This document shows, piece after piece, positions 17,143 through 26,400 of a stretch of DNA of 64,000 nt. The stretch's first letter is position 1. Every line of letters begins with the position of its first letter. Position numbers and translations under genes: made by a program. Source of the DNA: G963668185 sp965237445 (GTDB lineage: Bacteria > Chloroflexota > Dehalococcoidia > Lucifugimonadales > G963668185). Where the stretch lies: NCBI GenBank assembly GCA_965237445.1, contig OZ250142.1:2232001-2296000 (forward strand), read 5' to 3'. Under the pieces are notes generated by a model. The model was not told where the DNA came from. It searched no databases and saw only the letters and a list, made by a program, of their open reading frames with translations.

Positions 17143-17364
17143 CTAGTGAAGAGGGCAGACGAAGATTGCCGCATCCTGGTACCAATCCAGGTCGCCTGTG
17201 GACGCTCCCGCAATTGACCCGGATGAAGCCAGGGCGTTGCCGGTCCCGGATGTCACGTCCAACTGTCCCGACGCCCCGTCCGCTATCGCATAAATGCCCG
17301 TCAGGAACAGGAACGCAAGAAGCGCTACCAAGAACAGCTTATATTCGATCGGTAGGTACTTCAC
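17143..17364 (-). CDS. Small single-pass membrane protein, function unknown
   Basis: 73 residues with a GTG start. One strong hydrophobic helix near the N-terminus (LFLVALLAFLFLTGIYAIA) followed by a Gly/Ser/Ala-rich tail (GTGNALASSGSIAGASTG) and a last short DWYQDAAIFVC. It could be a signal-anchored small protein. No family recognised and no strong ribosome site, so this may not be a gene; the hydrophobic helix in the correct frame is the main support. Confidence 0.4.
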   Translation of the reverse strand: MKYLPIEYKLFLVALLAFLFLTGIYAIADGASGQLDVTSGTGNALASSGSIAGASTGDLDWYQDAAIFVCPLH

Positions 17365-17505
17365 GGCCAGACACTACGGAGTCAGGGTGGCCAAAGTGTA
17401 ACTCAAGGGCGCTGTGCCGGAAGCTGGGGCAGTATGGGGTATGATTGTTCCAGACAACTGTGTTGACCGGAAAGAATCTGGAAGCGGCGCCTTTGGAGAG
17501 CAGCA

Positions 17506-17754
17506 GTGGCAACTGACGCTGAGCTACTAAACCGAATTACCGTACGCTCCGATGTGTTTGGCGGGAAACCCATAATTCGCGATATGCGAATCGCGGTTGA
17601 GCACGTCCTGGGAATGCTTGCTGCTGGGGAAGAAGCACAGACCATCCTGGAGGAGTACCCGATGCTCGAGCCCGAGGATATCCAGGCGTGCCTCCTTTTC
17701 GCGCACAGATCCTTGGCCGGTGAGAATGTTCATGAACGATTGCCGGTCCGATAG
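17506..17754 (+). CDS. DUF433 family antitoxin-like protein
   Basis: 82 residues. Family pattern RITVRSDVFGGKPIIRDMRIAVEHVLGMLAAG..AQTILEEYPMLEPEDIQACL is the DUF433 winged-helix/HTH signature. Such proteins pair with a PIN-like DUF5615 toxin; the next frame, 5 bases later, encodes one. It should bind and neutralise the toxin and repress its own promoter. The antitoxin is intact while its partner is frameshifted. The start at 17506 follows GGAGAGCAGCAGTG; GTG at 17506 encodes MATDAELL. Confidence 0.8.
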   Translation: MATDAELLNRITVRSDVFGGKPIIRDMRIAVEHVLGMLAAGEEAQTILEEYPMLEPEDIQACLLFAHRSLAGENVHERLPVR

Positions 17755-17759
17755 GTCTG

Positions 17760-18117
17760 TTGAGGTTCCTGCTTGATGAATGTGCCGCATCCAATAGCAT
17801 GTCCGCGACGCTGGCTGACTTGGGCCATGACACCTTATCGGCTGTAGAGAAGACGCCCGGCGTGTCAGATGAAGCGTTGCTCACACTGGCAATTCGAGAG
17901 CGGCGAGTTCTCATCACTCTGGATAAGGACTTTGGCGAGTTGGTCTTCGTCCGTCGACTGCATCATTCGATTCGTTGGGGTGAAGGTGTGCGACATGGTA
18001 GCCGCCATAGGGGATCTGATCCGACAGCATGCAGGTTCGATGCAAGACGGCGTCCTCATAGTAGTAACATCAAACAGAGTTAGGGTCCGCAGAGGGCTAC
18101 CTCCTTCCAAGGCCTGA
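17760..18117 (+). pseudogene. DUF5615 PIN-like toxin, frameshifted
   Basis: A TTG start gives MRFLLDECAAS, then LADLGHDTLSAVEKTPGVSDEALLTLA and RRVLITLDKDFGELVF, the DUF5615 (Mut7-C/PIN-like) core with its conserved acidic residues. After VRRLHHS the original frame runs into unrelated sequence and stops at 18083. The expected C-terminus (FVGVKVCDMVAAIGDLIRQH, then VLIVVTSNRVRVRRG) continues in the +1 frame to 18117. A single-base insertion or two-base loss at about 17961-17975 explains this. The nuclease-like core is present but the C-terminal strand is lost. A sequencing or assembly error is the alternative. Confidence 0.75.
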
Positions 18118-18119
18118 AC

Positions 18120-18362
18120 GTGAAGGACAGCGCAAAGTACGTCAAGTTCGTCGAGTAGTCTAGCAAGGACGGATGCTACGTAGGGAGTGCGCCTGGTCTC
18201 GCTTACGGTGGGTGCCATGGCCCCGACGAGCGGGCGGTGTTCGACGAGCTATGCGACATAGTGGAAGAGGCGATACTACTCTACAGGAACGACGGAAAGC
18301 CGCCTCCGCCGCCCACGGCAGGCCTTGATTGTGCAATCAGGCTTTCGAACAGCGTCGCCTGA
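18120..18362 (+). pseudogene. HicB-like antitoxin with in-frame stop
   Basis: Reading from GTG at 18120 gives DSAKYVKFVE, a TAG stop at 18156-18158, then SKDGCYVGSAPGLAYGGCHG, DERAVFDELCDIVEEAI and NDGKPPPPPT to a TGA at 18360-18362. This is the HicB partial RNase-H fold signature. No HicA mRNA interferase is found beside it, and the stop lies at codon 13, so it is a decayed orphan. It directly follows the broken DUF433/DUF5615 pair, making this a small toxin-antitoxin graveyard. The stretch 18363-18516 holds nothing recognised. Confidence 0.75.
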
Positions 18363-18516
18363 ACACCCTGTACTTCGCCACTCGCTTAACGGCAGCCTCG
18401 GAATCCTACGAGACTCGGATTCGGAGCTGCAACACTCCGCGATGTCTGCTGGAGTCCTCACGGTCCTGGGCCTTCGACGGATTCGCTGTCAAACACTGAA
18501 AGGGTAGGGCTCCCGC

Positions 18517-19605
18517 CTACTCAAACCTGAACAGCCTGACGGCCAGCGCGGCCGTGATGGCTATCCACACGCCGATCAGGGCCAGTTCAGTGGAGAAGTC
18601 CGCAGGCGTTCCCGCCTCGATGGTCACGCCTCTGACCGCGTCGACGACAGGGGCGAGCGGCATGTACCCGACGACGGTCTTCACGACCTGCGGCAGGTTG
18701 CCCGTCGGAAAGAAGGCTCCCGAGAAGAAGGCCAGAGGGAGCACCACGGCGTTGCCAATGCCGCTTGCAGCCTGTGGCGTCCTGGAGATAGACCCGATGA
18801 CGAAGCCGATGTTCAGGAAGACCAGGTTCCCTAGCAACACGATCAGCAGCAGGTACAGCAGGTTGCCCTCGACGTTCACCCCAAAGGCCAGCTTGCCAGC
18901 CAACAGAATTAGCGCGCCCTGTACAACGGCCACCATGAGACTGGCAAGCACCTGGCCTATGAAGAAGGTCCGCACCTTCAACGGCGTGGCCTGCATCCTG
19001 CGAAGCACCTTCCTGTCGCGGTACATGGCCAGGGAAGTCGCGATGCCAAACACCGAGTAGCTCATGATGCCCCACACGGCCATGCCGGGAACCAGAAAGT
19101 CCAGGAAGTCCGTGCTCTTCGTTTGTGTAGCCTCGGTCTCTAGCACCAGCCGGCTTCTGGCTCCGGCGATGCGCAGGTTCTCCTGTTCGACCACCCTGCC
19201 GATAATGTCTGTAACGCCCGGCTGGTTGAAGCTGTAGACGCCGGCAGCTCCTTGGACTAGCAGCAGCCTTACAGAGGCTCCGTCCGCTGCGGATCCGGCA
19301 AGAGCGCGGGGGATGACCAGCATGAAATCGACTTCTCCATCTGCGACTTCACGCCTTCCAATGTCCTCGTCCGGCACTTCGGAAACTTCCAGAGACTCTA
19401 TTCCTCGGAGTTCTGCCACCAGCCGGGACGAAAGCGTGTCACCAGCCTTGTCGACCACGCCAACCTTGGCCACTGGCGCCGTGACGCTCATCATCAGTCC
19501 CATCGTCAGCATGAGGAGAAGCGGGAAGGCGAGCGCCCAGAACAGCGTCTGACGGTCCCGGATGATTATCTTGAGGTTCGCGACTGTAAAGTGGTAGACG
19601 AGCAT
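18517..19605 (-). CDS. ABC-2 type transporter permease
   Basis: 362 residues. An N-terminal membrane helix (TLFWALAFPLLLMLTMGLMMSV, about 20-42), a large external loop (about 43-165), then five to six helices to the end, the usual ABC-2 exporter layout (NatB/YhfN or drug-exporter type). The segment MYRDRKVLRRMQATPLK between helices is the coupling region typical of ABC-2 permeases. It starts 6 bases after the ATPase gene stops, so they form one operon. Substrate unknown; such pairs export lipids, drugs or glycans. Confidence 0.85.
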   Translation of the reverse strand: MLVYHFTVANLKIIIRDRQTLFWALAFPLLLMLTMGLMMSVTAPVAKVGVVDKAGDTLSSRLVAELRGIESLEVSEVPDEDIGRREVADGEVDFMLVIPRALAGSAADGASVRLLLVQGAAGVYSFNQPGVTDIIGRVVEQENLRIAGARSRLVLETEATQTKSTDFLDFLVPGMAVWGIMSYSVFGIATSLAMYRDRKVLRRMQATPLKVRTFFIGQVLASLMVAVVQGALILLAGKLAFGVNVEGNLLYLLLIVLLGNLVFLNIGFVIGSISRTPQAASGIGNAVVLPLAFFSGAFFPTGNLPQVVKTVVGYMPLAPVVDAVRGVTIEAGTPADFSTELALIGVWIAITAALAVRLFRFE

Positions 19606-19611
19606 AGGGTC

Positions 19612-20572
19612 CTACTCGAACTCCTTCCCCGTCAGGGATAGAAAAACGTCTTCGAGCGTTGCGGAAGTGACCTCCAAGCCTGCCAGTTCGATTGCCTGCC
19701 GGCGCGCCCAGTCGATCAAGCCTCGAAGCGTCTCAGAGGCGTCTGTCGACCGCAGTGAGACGCGCTCGCCGTCAACCACGGTTGCTGAAGTGACGGCCGG
19801 CAGGTCCTCGAGGCCTCCGACGGCGGCACCGTCTGGCAGCCTGAACCTGACTTCATGTGACTCTGGCAAGGACCTGACCAGCTCACGGGGCGAGTCCAGC
19901 GCCACGATGCGCCCGCGGTCCATGATCGCCACGCGGTCGCAGAGTTGCTCTGCCTCCTCCATGTAATGAGTGGTGAGAAGAATCGTACGGCCGTCCGTGT
20001 TGATAGCCCTGACCAGGTCCCAGAGATCTCTCCTGGCCTGAGGATCAAGGCCTGTAGAAGGCTCGTCGAGTATCACTACCTCAGGGTCGTTAACCAGGGT
20101 GGCGGCAAGCGAGAACCTCTGCTGCTGCCCGCCCGAAAGCTTACGAACGGTTGTGTGTTCTCTCCCTTCAAGATTGACGCGCGATAGCAGTTGGGCAGGG
20201 GAGAGGCAGCGCTTGTAGAACCGGCCGAACAGCTCCAGAGTTTCCGAAAGGGTGAGGTGATCGAAGTACGAGTTGGCCTGCAACTGCACTCCGACAAGTT
20301 CCTTGACCTCGGCGCTTCCTGCCTCCCTGTCGAGAACACGGATCCTGCCGGAGGTTGGACGGCGAAGGCCCTCGATGCACTCCAGCGTCGTGGTCTTTCC
20401 GGCCCCGTTCGGTCCCAACGATACCCAGGATTTCGCCGCGCCGGGCGGCAAACGATACGTCGTCTACTGCCGTGAGTTCGCCGTAGCGCTTCGTGAGGTG
20501 CTCGACGACGATTACATCGGAGGTGTCTGGGGGGCCGGTTCGAACGTCAGCGGGCGTGCTGGAGTGGGGAAT
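19612..20572 (-). pseudogene. ABC transporter ATPase, frameshifted within the Walker A region
   Basis: The C-terminal frame holds PNGAGKTTTLECIEGL (Walker A), LSGGQQQRFSLA (signature), VVILDEPSTGLDP (Walker B) and TTHYMEEAEQL (H-loop). The N-terminus (VIVVEHLTKRYGELTAVDDVSFAARRGEILGIVG) is in another frame. A single extra T on the plus strand at 20413 separates them: without it the sequence reads IVGPNGAGKTT. The remaining downstream frame from 20451 (MPPGAAKSWVSLGPNG) would lack the first 35 residues. The original start is not clear: no ATG, GTG or TTG is in frame between the upstream stop and the homology; an ATT at 20572 is one candidate. Either a real inactivating mutation or a one-base sequence error. 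Confidence 0.8.
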
Positions 20573-20642
20573 GATAGCCGCCTGGCCGGGTGTGCGCCCT
20601 TGGGGTCCTACTGGTCCTGCAGGTCCGCGTCCGCAGTCCTGA

Positions 20643-21845
20643 TTACGGAAAACGCTCGTCCACGGCCGGATCGTAAGGCCAGTGACGGAGCACTTCTTGC
20701 TCGCGAGGATCGCCTTCTGCAAAGCGGTCCGGCCGCATATACGATACGTCCGCCGTCCTGGCCTCGCCGTGCACAATCAGCTCTGCCAGACACTTCCCCG
20801 ATGCGGGACCGAGCATGAAGCCCGACCCGCTGAAGCCGCAGGCCGCGAACAGGCCATCGACGCCGGGCAAGGCGCCTAGTATCGGGTAGTGGTCGGGCGA
20901 GTAGCCGTCGGGCGCGCTCCAGATCATCCGCCAGGTAGCTTCTGCCATCGTAGGGATCCGATGCGTGATGCGCTGCGACCACATTCGCATCGTGTTCTCA
21001 TCTATCGATTCCACTATGGTGTCCGGATCGTGCGGCCTCATGATTTCCTTGTTCCGCACGCCGAACAGTGTCAAGTCCGGGCCCTCCATGCGCCAGTACG
21101 TGCCGATCGTCCGGTCAGTCATTGACATGTGTTCTTTAATGTCAGGGGGCCTCTCGAGTAGGCCCGCGCACACCCGGTACGGGGTGACTTCCAGGTCCAC
21201 ACCGGCGGTGGATGCCAGCGGAGCGGACCAGGCGCCCGCGGCAAGAACTACGGTTGAAGCTCGGAGTTCGCTGCCGTCCTCCGTTTTCACGCCCACGGCG
21301 CGCCCATGCTCAACAATGACCTCCGTGACACGCGTGTTGAGCGCGGTCCGTACGCCCATTTCCCGCGCCGCTGCGGTAAATGCGTTCGCGGCGCTGTAGC
21401 CGTCGCCGTGACCGGCGTCCTGGCTGTAGACGGCGCCTCCAAGGTCGTCGACCTTCAGGAAAGGCTGCATGATCTTGATGTCTTCCGGTGTTATGAGCTG
21501 GAGGGGTATGCCCGCCTTCGTTGACGCCGCCACCGAAGCCGCGGCCCCCTCCCTGTGCTCGGGGCCCATCAACGACAGCGTGCCGGTCTGTCTGAAGCCG
21601 GCATCCCCGCCGACTGCGTCCGGCCAGTTCTGGTATATCTGCAGGCTTTGCCAGACGACCTGCGTTTTCTCAGGCGATGCGCCGTGTACGAACACTTCGG
21701 CGCCGGAGCGCCCGGTAGCGCCCGCGGCCACGCTATCCCTTTCCACCAGCAGGACGTCGGTTACGCCGAGTTCCGCCAGGTGGTAAGCGGTGCTCGTACC
21801 GGCAATTCCAGCGCCGATGATGATCACGTCCGCATTGTTAGCCAA
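20643..21845 (-). CDS. FAD-dependent amine oxidoreductase (DAO/SoxB-like)
   Basis: About 400 residues from a TTG start at 21845, placed 7 bases after GGAGG; a longer frame to 21932 adds 29 residues without homology. FAD motif VIIIGAGIAGTSTAYHL at the N-terminus and PGVDGLFAACGFSGSGFMLGP at the C-terminus. Related to glycine/sarcosine oxidases and dimethylglycine dehydrogenase-type enzymes, but the place of the FMN-binding histidine of TSOX beta reads HGDGYSAANAF, so it probably uses only FAD. Likely oxidises a secondary amine or amino acid. It precedes the ABC exporter genes on the same strand. Confidence 0.82.
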   Translation of the reverse strand: MANNADVIIIGAGIAGTSTAYHLAELGVTDVLLVERDSVAAGATGRSGAEVFVHGASPEKTQVVWQSLQIYQNWPDAVGGDAGFRQTGTLSLMGPEHREGAAASVAASTKAGIPLQLITPEDIKIMQPFLKVDDLGGAVYSQDAGHGDGYSAANAFTAAAREMGVRTALNTRVTEVIVEHGRAVGVKTEDGSELRASTVVLAAGAWSAPLASTAGVDLEVTPYRVCAGLLERPPDIKEHMSMTDRTIGTYWRMEGPDLTLFGVRNKEIMRPHDPDTIVESIDENTMRMWSQRITHRIPTMAEATWRMIWSAPDGYSPDHYPILGALPGVDGLFAACGFSGSGFMLGPASGKCLAELIVHGEARTADVSYMRPDRFAEGDPREQEVLRHWPYDPAVDERFP

Positions 21846-22036
21846 AGCAAGACCTCCGTAACGCAGACGTCCAGTAGAACTGACGCGATTATATGTGGCC
21901 TGCCGCACGAAGCGCCATTGACTGGGTAGCAAGTCTCTTCCTAGAATCCGGCTCGGTGGAAGGCCTCCGCTACGTGAAGCCGTTCCCGCGAGACTCGAGC
22001 GAGGGCACTATAGACATTTCCAGAAAGGCGATTCGC

Positions 22037-23023
22037 ATGCTGTTCCTTAGCCGCCGGGAAGTCGAGGCGTTGCTCGACCCTGAATTGCTGGTTGAAGCGC
22101 TGGGACCGGCAATGGAAGAACTGAGCCGCGGCACAGTGTCCATGCCTCCGCGGGCCGGTGCGATGATTCCTGAGAAGGAGGCCTTTCTGGGAGTGATGCC
22201 GGTGTGGACCGGCGCTTCCGGCACGCTGTCCGCCAAGCTCGTGACCGTGTTTCCCGGCAACGATGAGGTCGGATTGCCAAGCCACATCGCACTCATCGCG
22301 GTCTTTGACCCGGACACCGGCGAACCGCTGGCGGTGATGGACGGAACGCACATTACCGCAATCCGTACCGCTGCCGGTTCCGCGCTCGCTACTCGCCTCA
22401 TGGCCCGTCCCGAATCGCGAGTGCTCGCGATCGTGGGCTCAGGCGTGCAGGCGAAGTCCCATGCCGAGGTATTGACGCGGTCATGCGGTGTAGAAGAGAT
22501 ACGGATTGTCTCACGGGACCCGGCCAAGGCTACGAGTCTCGCAAGAGAGTTGGCGGACACTCTCAACATTCCTGTGAGAGCGGCGCCGTCCTTTCGTGAG
22601 GCTGCTGCCGGGGCAGACATCCTGTGTGCGACAACTCACTCCGATCGGCCCGTAGTCCACTGGCAGTACGTCGACCCAGGCACGCATATCAACTCGGTGG
22701 GGCTCAATCCGGCAGGCCGAGAGCTGGACGATGACACGGTCTGTAACTCCCTCGTAGTGATCGAGTCGCGCGGGTCAACGCTCGCGCCGCCTCCTGCCGG
22801 CTCGAACGATCTGTTAGCGCCTATTGCGGCGGGCCTTATCACAGAGGAACATGTGCACGCTGAAATTGGCGAAGTGCATGCAAGAGAGAAGGCCGGCAGG
22901 ACCTCGCCGGGCCAGGTCACGCTGTACAAGTCCGTGGGCGTTGCCGTGCAAGACGCGGTCGCGGCTAGGCTCGTCCTGGACGCGGCCAGGGCGAATGGAG
23001 CAGGTACGCAAATCGACTTGTAG
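22037..23023 (+). CDS. Ornithine cyclodeaminase / mu-crystallin family protein
   Basis: 328 residues from ATG 22037 (MLFLSRREVEALLDPE); upstream in-frame codons to 21893 add sequence without homology. The substrate part has PPRAGAMIP and AKLVTVFPGN; the NAD(P) site is LAIVGSGVQAKSHAEVL near 135, and GTHITAIRTAAGSALATRL precedes it. The family includes ornithine cyclodeaminase, alanine dehydrogenase and ketimine reductases, acting on amino- or imino-acids. Divergently transcribed from the FAD oxidase (20643-21845), with about 190 bases between starts, so the pair may share regulation: an oxidase making an imine and a reductase using it would fit (inference). Confidence 0.82.
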   Translation: MLFLSRREVEALLDPELLVEALGPAMEELSRGTVSMPPRAGAMIPEKEAFLGVMPVWTGASGTLSAKLVTVFPGNDEVGLPSHIALIAVFDPDTGEPLAVMDGTHITAIRTAAGSALATRLMARPESRVLAIVGSGVQAKSHAEVLTRSCGVEEIRIVSRDPAKATSLARELADTLNIPVRAAPSFREAAAGADILCATTHSDRPVVHWQYVDPGTHINSVGLNPAGRELDDDTVCNSLVVIESRGSTLAPPPAGSNDLLAPIAAGLITEEHVHAEIGEVHAREKAGRTSPGQVTLYKSVGVAVQDAVAARLVLDAARANGAGTQIDL

Positions 23024-23475
23024 GACGGCTTGCGCACGTTTGCGCCCGCCCGCCCGCCCGCGGCCTGCTTACTCACTAGTCGAATGGCAAACTTCGAAGT
23101 CGTTTGGCTTCGATCTCCCCAAGCGCACTCGGCGTCCGACGAGTCTCCCTTAACCATCACGCGCTTTCCTGGGCAGAGTTACGACCATTGCCGGCATGCG
23201 GCCACCTGCCATCGACCCAGAATTCGTGCGTTTAGTCGCTTCCCTATAGTCCCGTCGATGCTCTGACACTCCCAAAGAAAGTGCGGACTGGGGTTGACAT
23301 TCCGATAAGACGCGTGTCAGACTGCCGGACGCATTTAGTAAAATAGTAAGGCTAGACATGACCATGAGAGTAATGCAGACTCTCGCATGAAGTAAGGGGA
23401 ACAGCGCACAGTCCGTTGATATCGCCATACCAGAACACTAAGCATAATGTAAGCGCAGGAACGCGGGCTTGGCAA
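23024..23475 (+). other. Intergenic stretch of about 450 bp without a recognised gene
   Basis: No convincing ORF. GCCCGCCCGCCCGCCCGCGG-type low-complexity sequence lies just after the ornithine cyclodeaminase stop. A TTGACA at about 23295 and AT-richer sequence around 23335-23350 (GTAAAATAGTAAGG) could be promoter parts for the large gene that follows, but spacing is not convincing. Confidence 0.4.
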
Positions 23476-26400
23476 ATGAGGTTGCCCGTCAAAATCAGCC
23501 TGGGGCTCCTGCTTTCGGCATGTGCGCTAGTTGCAGTTGGCCTCGTGATCGACCGGGCGGAGCTTTGGTCAGCGGCCACTGGACTCGGCAGCCATCCGGA
23601 ACTGGTGGCTGCGTTTGTCGCGGCATTTTCTGCCGCGTTCTGGTTGAGGGCCATCGCGTGGCGGGTGTTGTTGAGGCACCGCGCCGGGACCTTCTCCCTA
23701 TTTGCCGTCCTGCAGACCACGCTGCTGGCCAACCATGTGCTGCCGTTTGGCATAGGGGAGGCAGCGCGGCCGCTGATGGCGATGCGGCGCGGCGTACCTG
23801 GTGCCGAAGCCGCCGCGACGACCGCCGTTGCACGTCTCCTGGACTTTGCGGTGCTTGTCTCTATCGCGGCGGGCGCAGGGGTCCTTATGGCAGTTCCTGG
23901 CGGCAGAGGGCAGTGGCTGCAAGGCCTCGCGCTTCCCGGCGCGTTCCTTGTGGCCGCCTTGGGTGCCCTCTTCATCTTGCGCTCCGGACTGCCCATCTCG
24001 AGACTGGGACGGTTGCCGGGCCGGGCTGCAGTGGAGGTACTCCAGACTCATTTGAAAGAGATGACGAGTCTTCAACTGGCCGGGGCCGCGTTGTGGACCG
24101 TCCCAAGCTGGCTGCTCGAGGCGGTTGTGCTTATGGTCGCGGCGGAGGCTCTCGGGGTAGAAATTTCGCTCGCCGGTGCTATCGCGGTCACGGCCTTCAC
24201 GGTCCTCTTCCAGGTCTTCCGTGTCACACCCGGTGGCATCGGGGTGTACGAGGCGAGTATGACCGGGGCCCTCGTCGCGCTGGGCGTGCCCCTTGACGAA
24301 GCTCTGGCGCTTGCCGTCTTGACTCATGGACTGAAGTTTGCGTACTCATTCCTGGTTGCCCCTGTGTTCGCCCTCTGGGTCGCCAGGGAATACCTTGTCA
24401 TTCCCAATCCTCTGAATGCCCTGCGCGGGAGCGCTGCCGGTGACAAGCGCGCAACCCGGTTCGAGATCGTCGCGGCGCGTGCCTGGAACGTCGTCAACGA
24501 AGGGAAGCCCTTTACCCCGGTGTTCGTCTTCGCTGTGATCTCGCTCATGAGCCTGCCCCATCTCGCAGACGGCAGCTACTGGTTGAAGGCGGCAATCGCG
24601 ATGGCGGCGCTGGCGCCGTTGCTCGTGGTGTTCTACCGCTTCGACTTTCCCTTGCGGCTTCGTACGGCGCTTTGGGCCTTTTTGGCCCTTTTCCTATTGC
24701 TGTTTCGCTTCATCGACATCCCGGTCCTGCTATTGGGCGTCGGCCTGTATCTGACCTTCACGATAGTCCTGTGGGGTACGGTTTACTACCACCTGCGCAT
24801 CGGTACGTCCTGGCTGAACTTCACGCGATTCTGGCGCCTGGTCCTGGAGAACCCCGACCCGACCAGCGGCAACTTCTTGGAGCAGGTACCGAAGGTCGCA
24901 TTGCTGACCCTTGGCTTTCTGATGCTGGTGGAGCGGCCTGACATCGGGACCATCGCCGCCTTCGAGGTCTTCGTGCTTGGTATAGGAGTGACCGCGCTAC
25001 TTCTGCACCAGTGGTTCTTTACCTGGCCGCCGGCCCTCTCCCTTGTTCCAACTCGAAAGCGCCCGGCCGAAGGCGAACGCAGGTCCCGGCGCTTCATAGC
25101 GATCGTCATAGACGGTTGCCGGGCCGACCGGCTGATCGAGGCCAACACGCCTTTCATCGACCGGCTCAGGCGTGAAGGCATCGATTACACGAACTCCGCC
25201 ACGGTCTATCCGGCCCGAACGGTGACCGGCTTCAGCTCGATGTTGACCGGCGCGCCTCCGAAGGTGCACGGGATGCGGAGCAATTTCGTCCCTGACCTGG
25301 GCATCAAGTGCGAGTCCATCTTCGATTCGCTGCGTGACTCAGGCCAGAACGGCAAGCTGGTGGGGATTGCGCACCTTATTGACGCATTTGGGGAGCGGGA
25401 CGTCGAGACGGTGACGGCGGTCACTCACAACGATGAGATCGACCATGCGCTTGTCGCGCGAGCCCGCGCAGTGATAGAGCGCGATAACCCTGACCTGTTG
25501 GTACTTCAGCTCCTCAGCGTAGACCAGACCGGTCACGCCCGTGGCAGCTACAACGCGGAGTACCTCGCCAAGATTGAAGAGACCGACCGGATCGTAGAGG
25601 AGTTCCTCGGCTGGTGCGCCGATGTCGGATACCTGGAAGAAGCCACCGTTCTGATAACCGCCGACCATGGCCAGGGCATCGGCATCGGCGGCCACGGGCA
25701 CATGTCGCCATCCGAGATTCACGTCCCGTGCATCTTGTGGGGCCATGGCATTGATCCGTCAATGCGAGGGCGGCGCGACGAAGCCCAGCGATCCGTGATG
25801 GATGTGGCCCCGACTATGGCCTTCTTCCTGGGCGTGCAGCCCCCGGCGCGGTCGGTGGGACAGGTGCTTGGCGTGGCGGACGATCGGGAGCAGTCCGGTC
25901 CCGTGGCAGTAATCATGCCGGCCTTCAACGAGGCGGCGAGCCTGCCCAAGACGTTGGCGGCGATGCCGCGCCACAAGGTTCCGGACATGCATGTAATTGT
26001 GGTCGACGACGGCTCCGCGGATGGCTCAGCGGAGACCGCTCGCAGGTCAGGGGCCGACACCGTGGTTACCCATGAGCGCAACCGTGGCTTGGGCGCAGCC
26101 CTACGCACAGGCCTGCGTGTCGCCACCGAGATGAACGCCCGCGCGGCGGTCTACATCGACGCCGATGGGGAGTACCCGCCGGCCCAGATTCCCGACGTGC
26201 TCGCGCCCATCGAAGACGGCTCAGCCGATTACGTGCTTGGGTCGCGTTACCTGGGCTCTCGCAACGGCCAGCGGCTTATCAGGCTGCTGGGAAATCTAGC
26301 CTTCACCGCGCTGCTGTGCCTCGCGTCAGGTCGCGTAATCTCGGACGGCCAGACCGGACTCAGGGCCTTTTCACGGCGTGCTCTGGAGTGCGCCGAGATC

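Noticed and set aside
18325..18507. 60-residue plus-strand ORF
   Set aside because: Starts in the tail of the HicB relic in another frame; no features.
23352..23996. 214-residue minus-strand ORF
   Set aside because: Antisense to the start of the flippase fusion gene; Ala/Arg-rich shadow.
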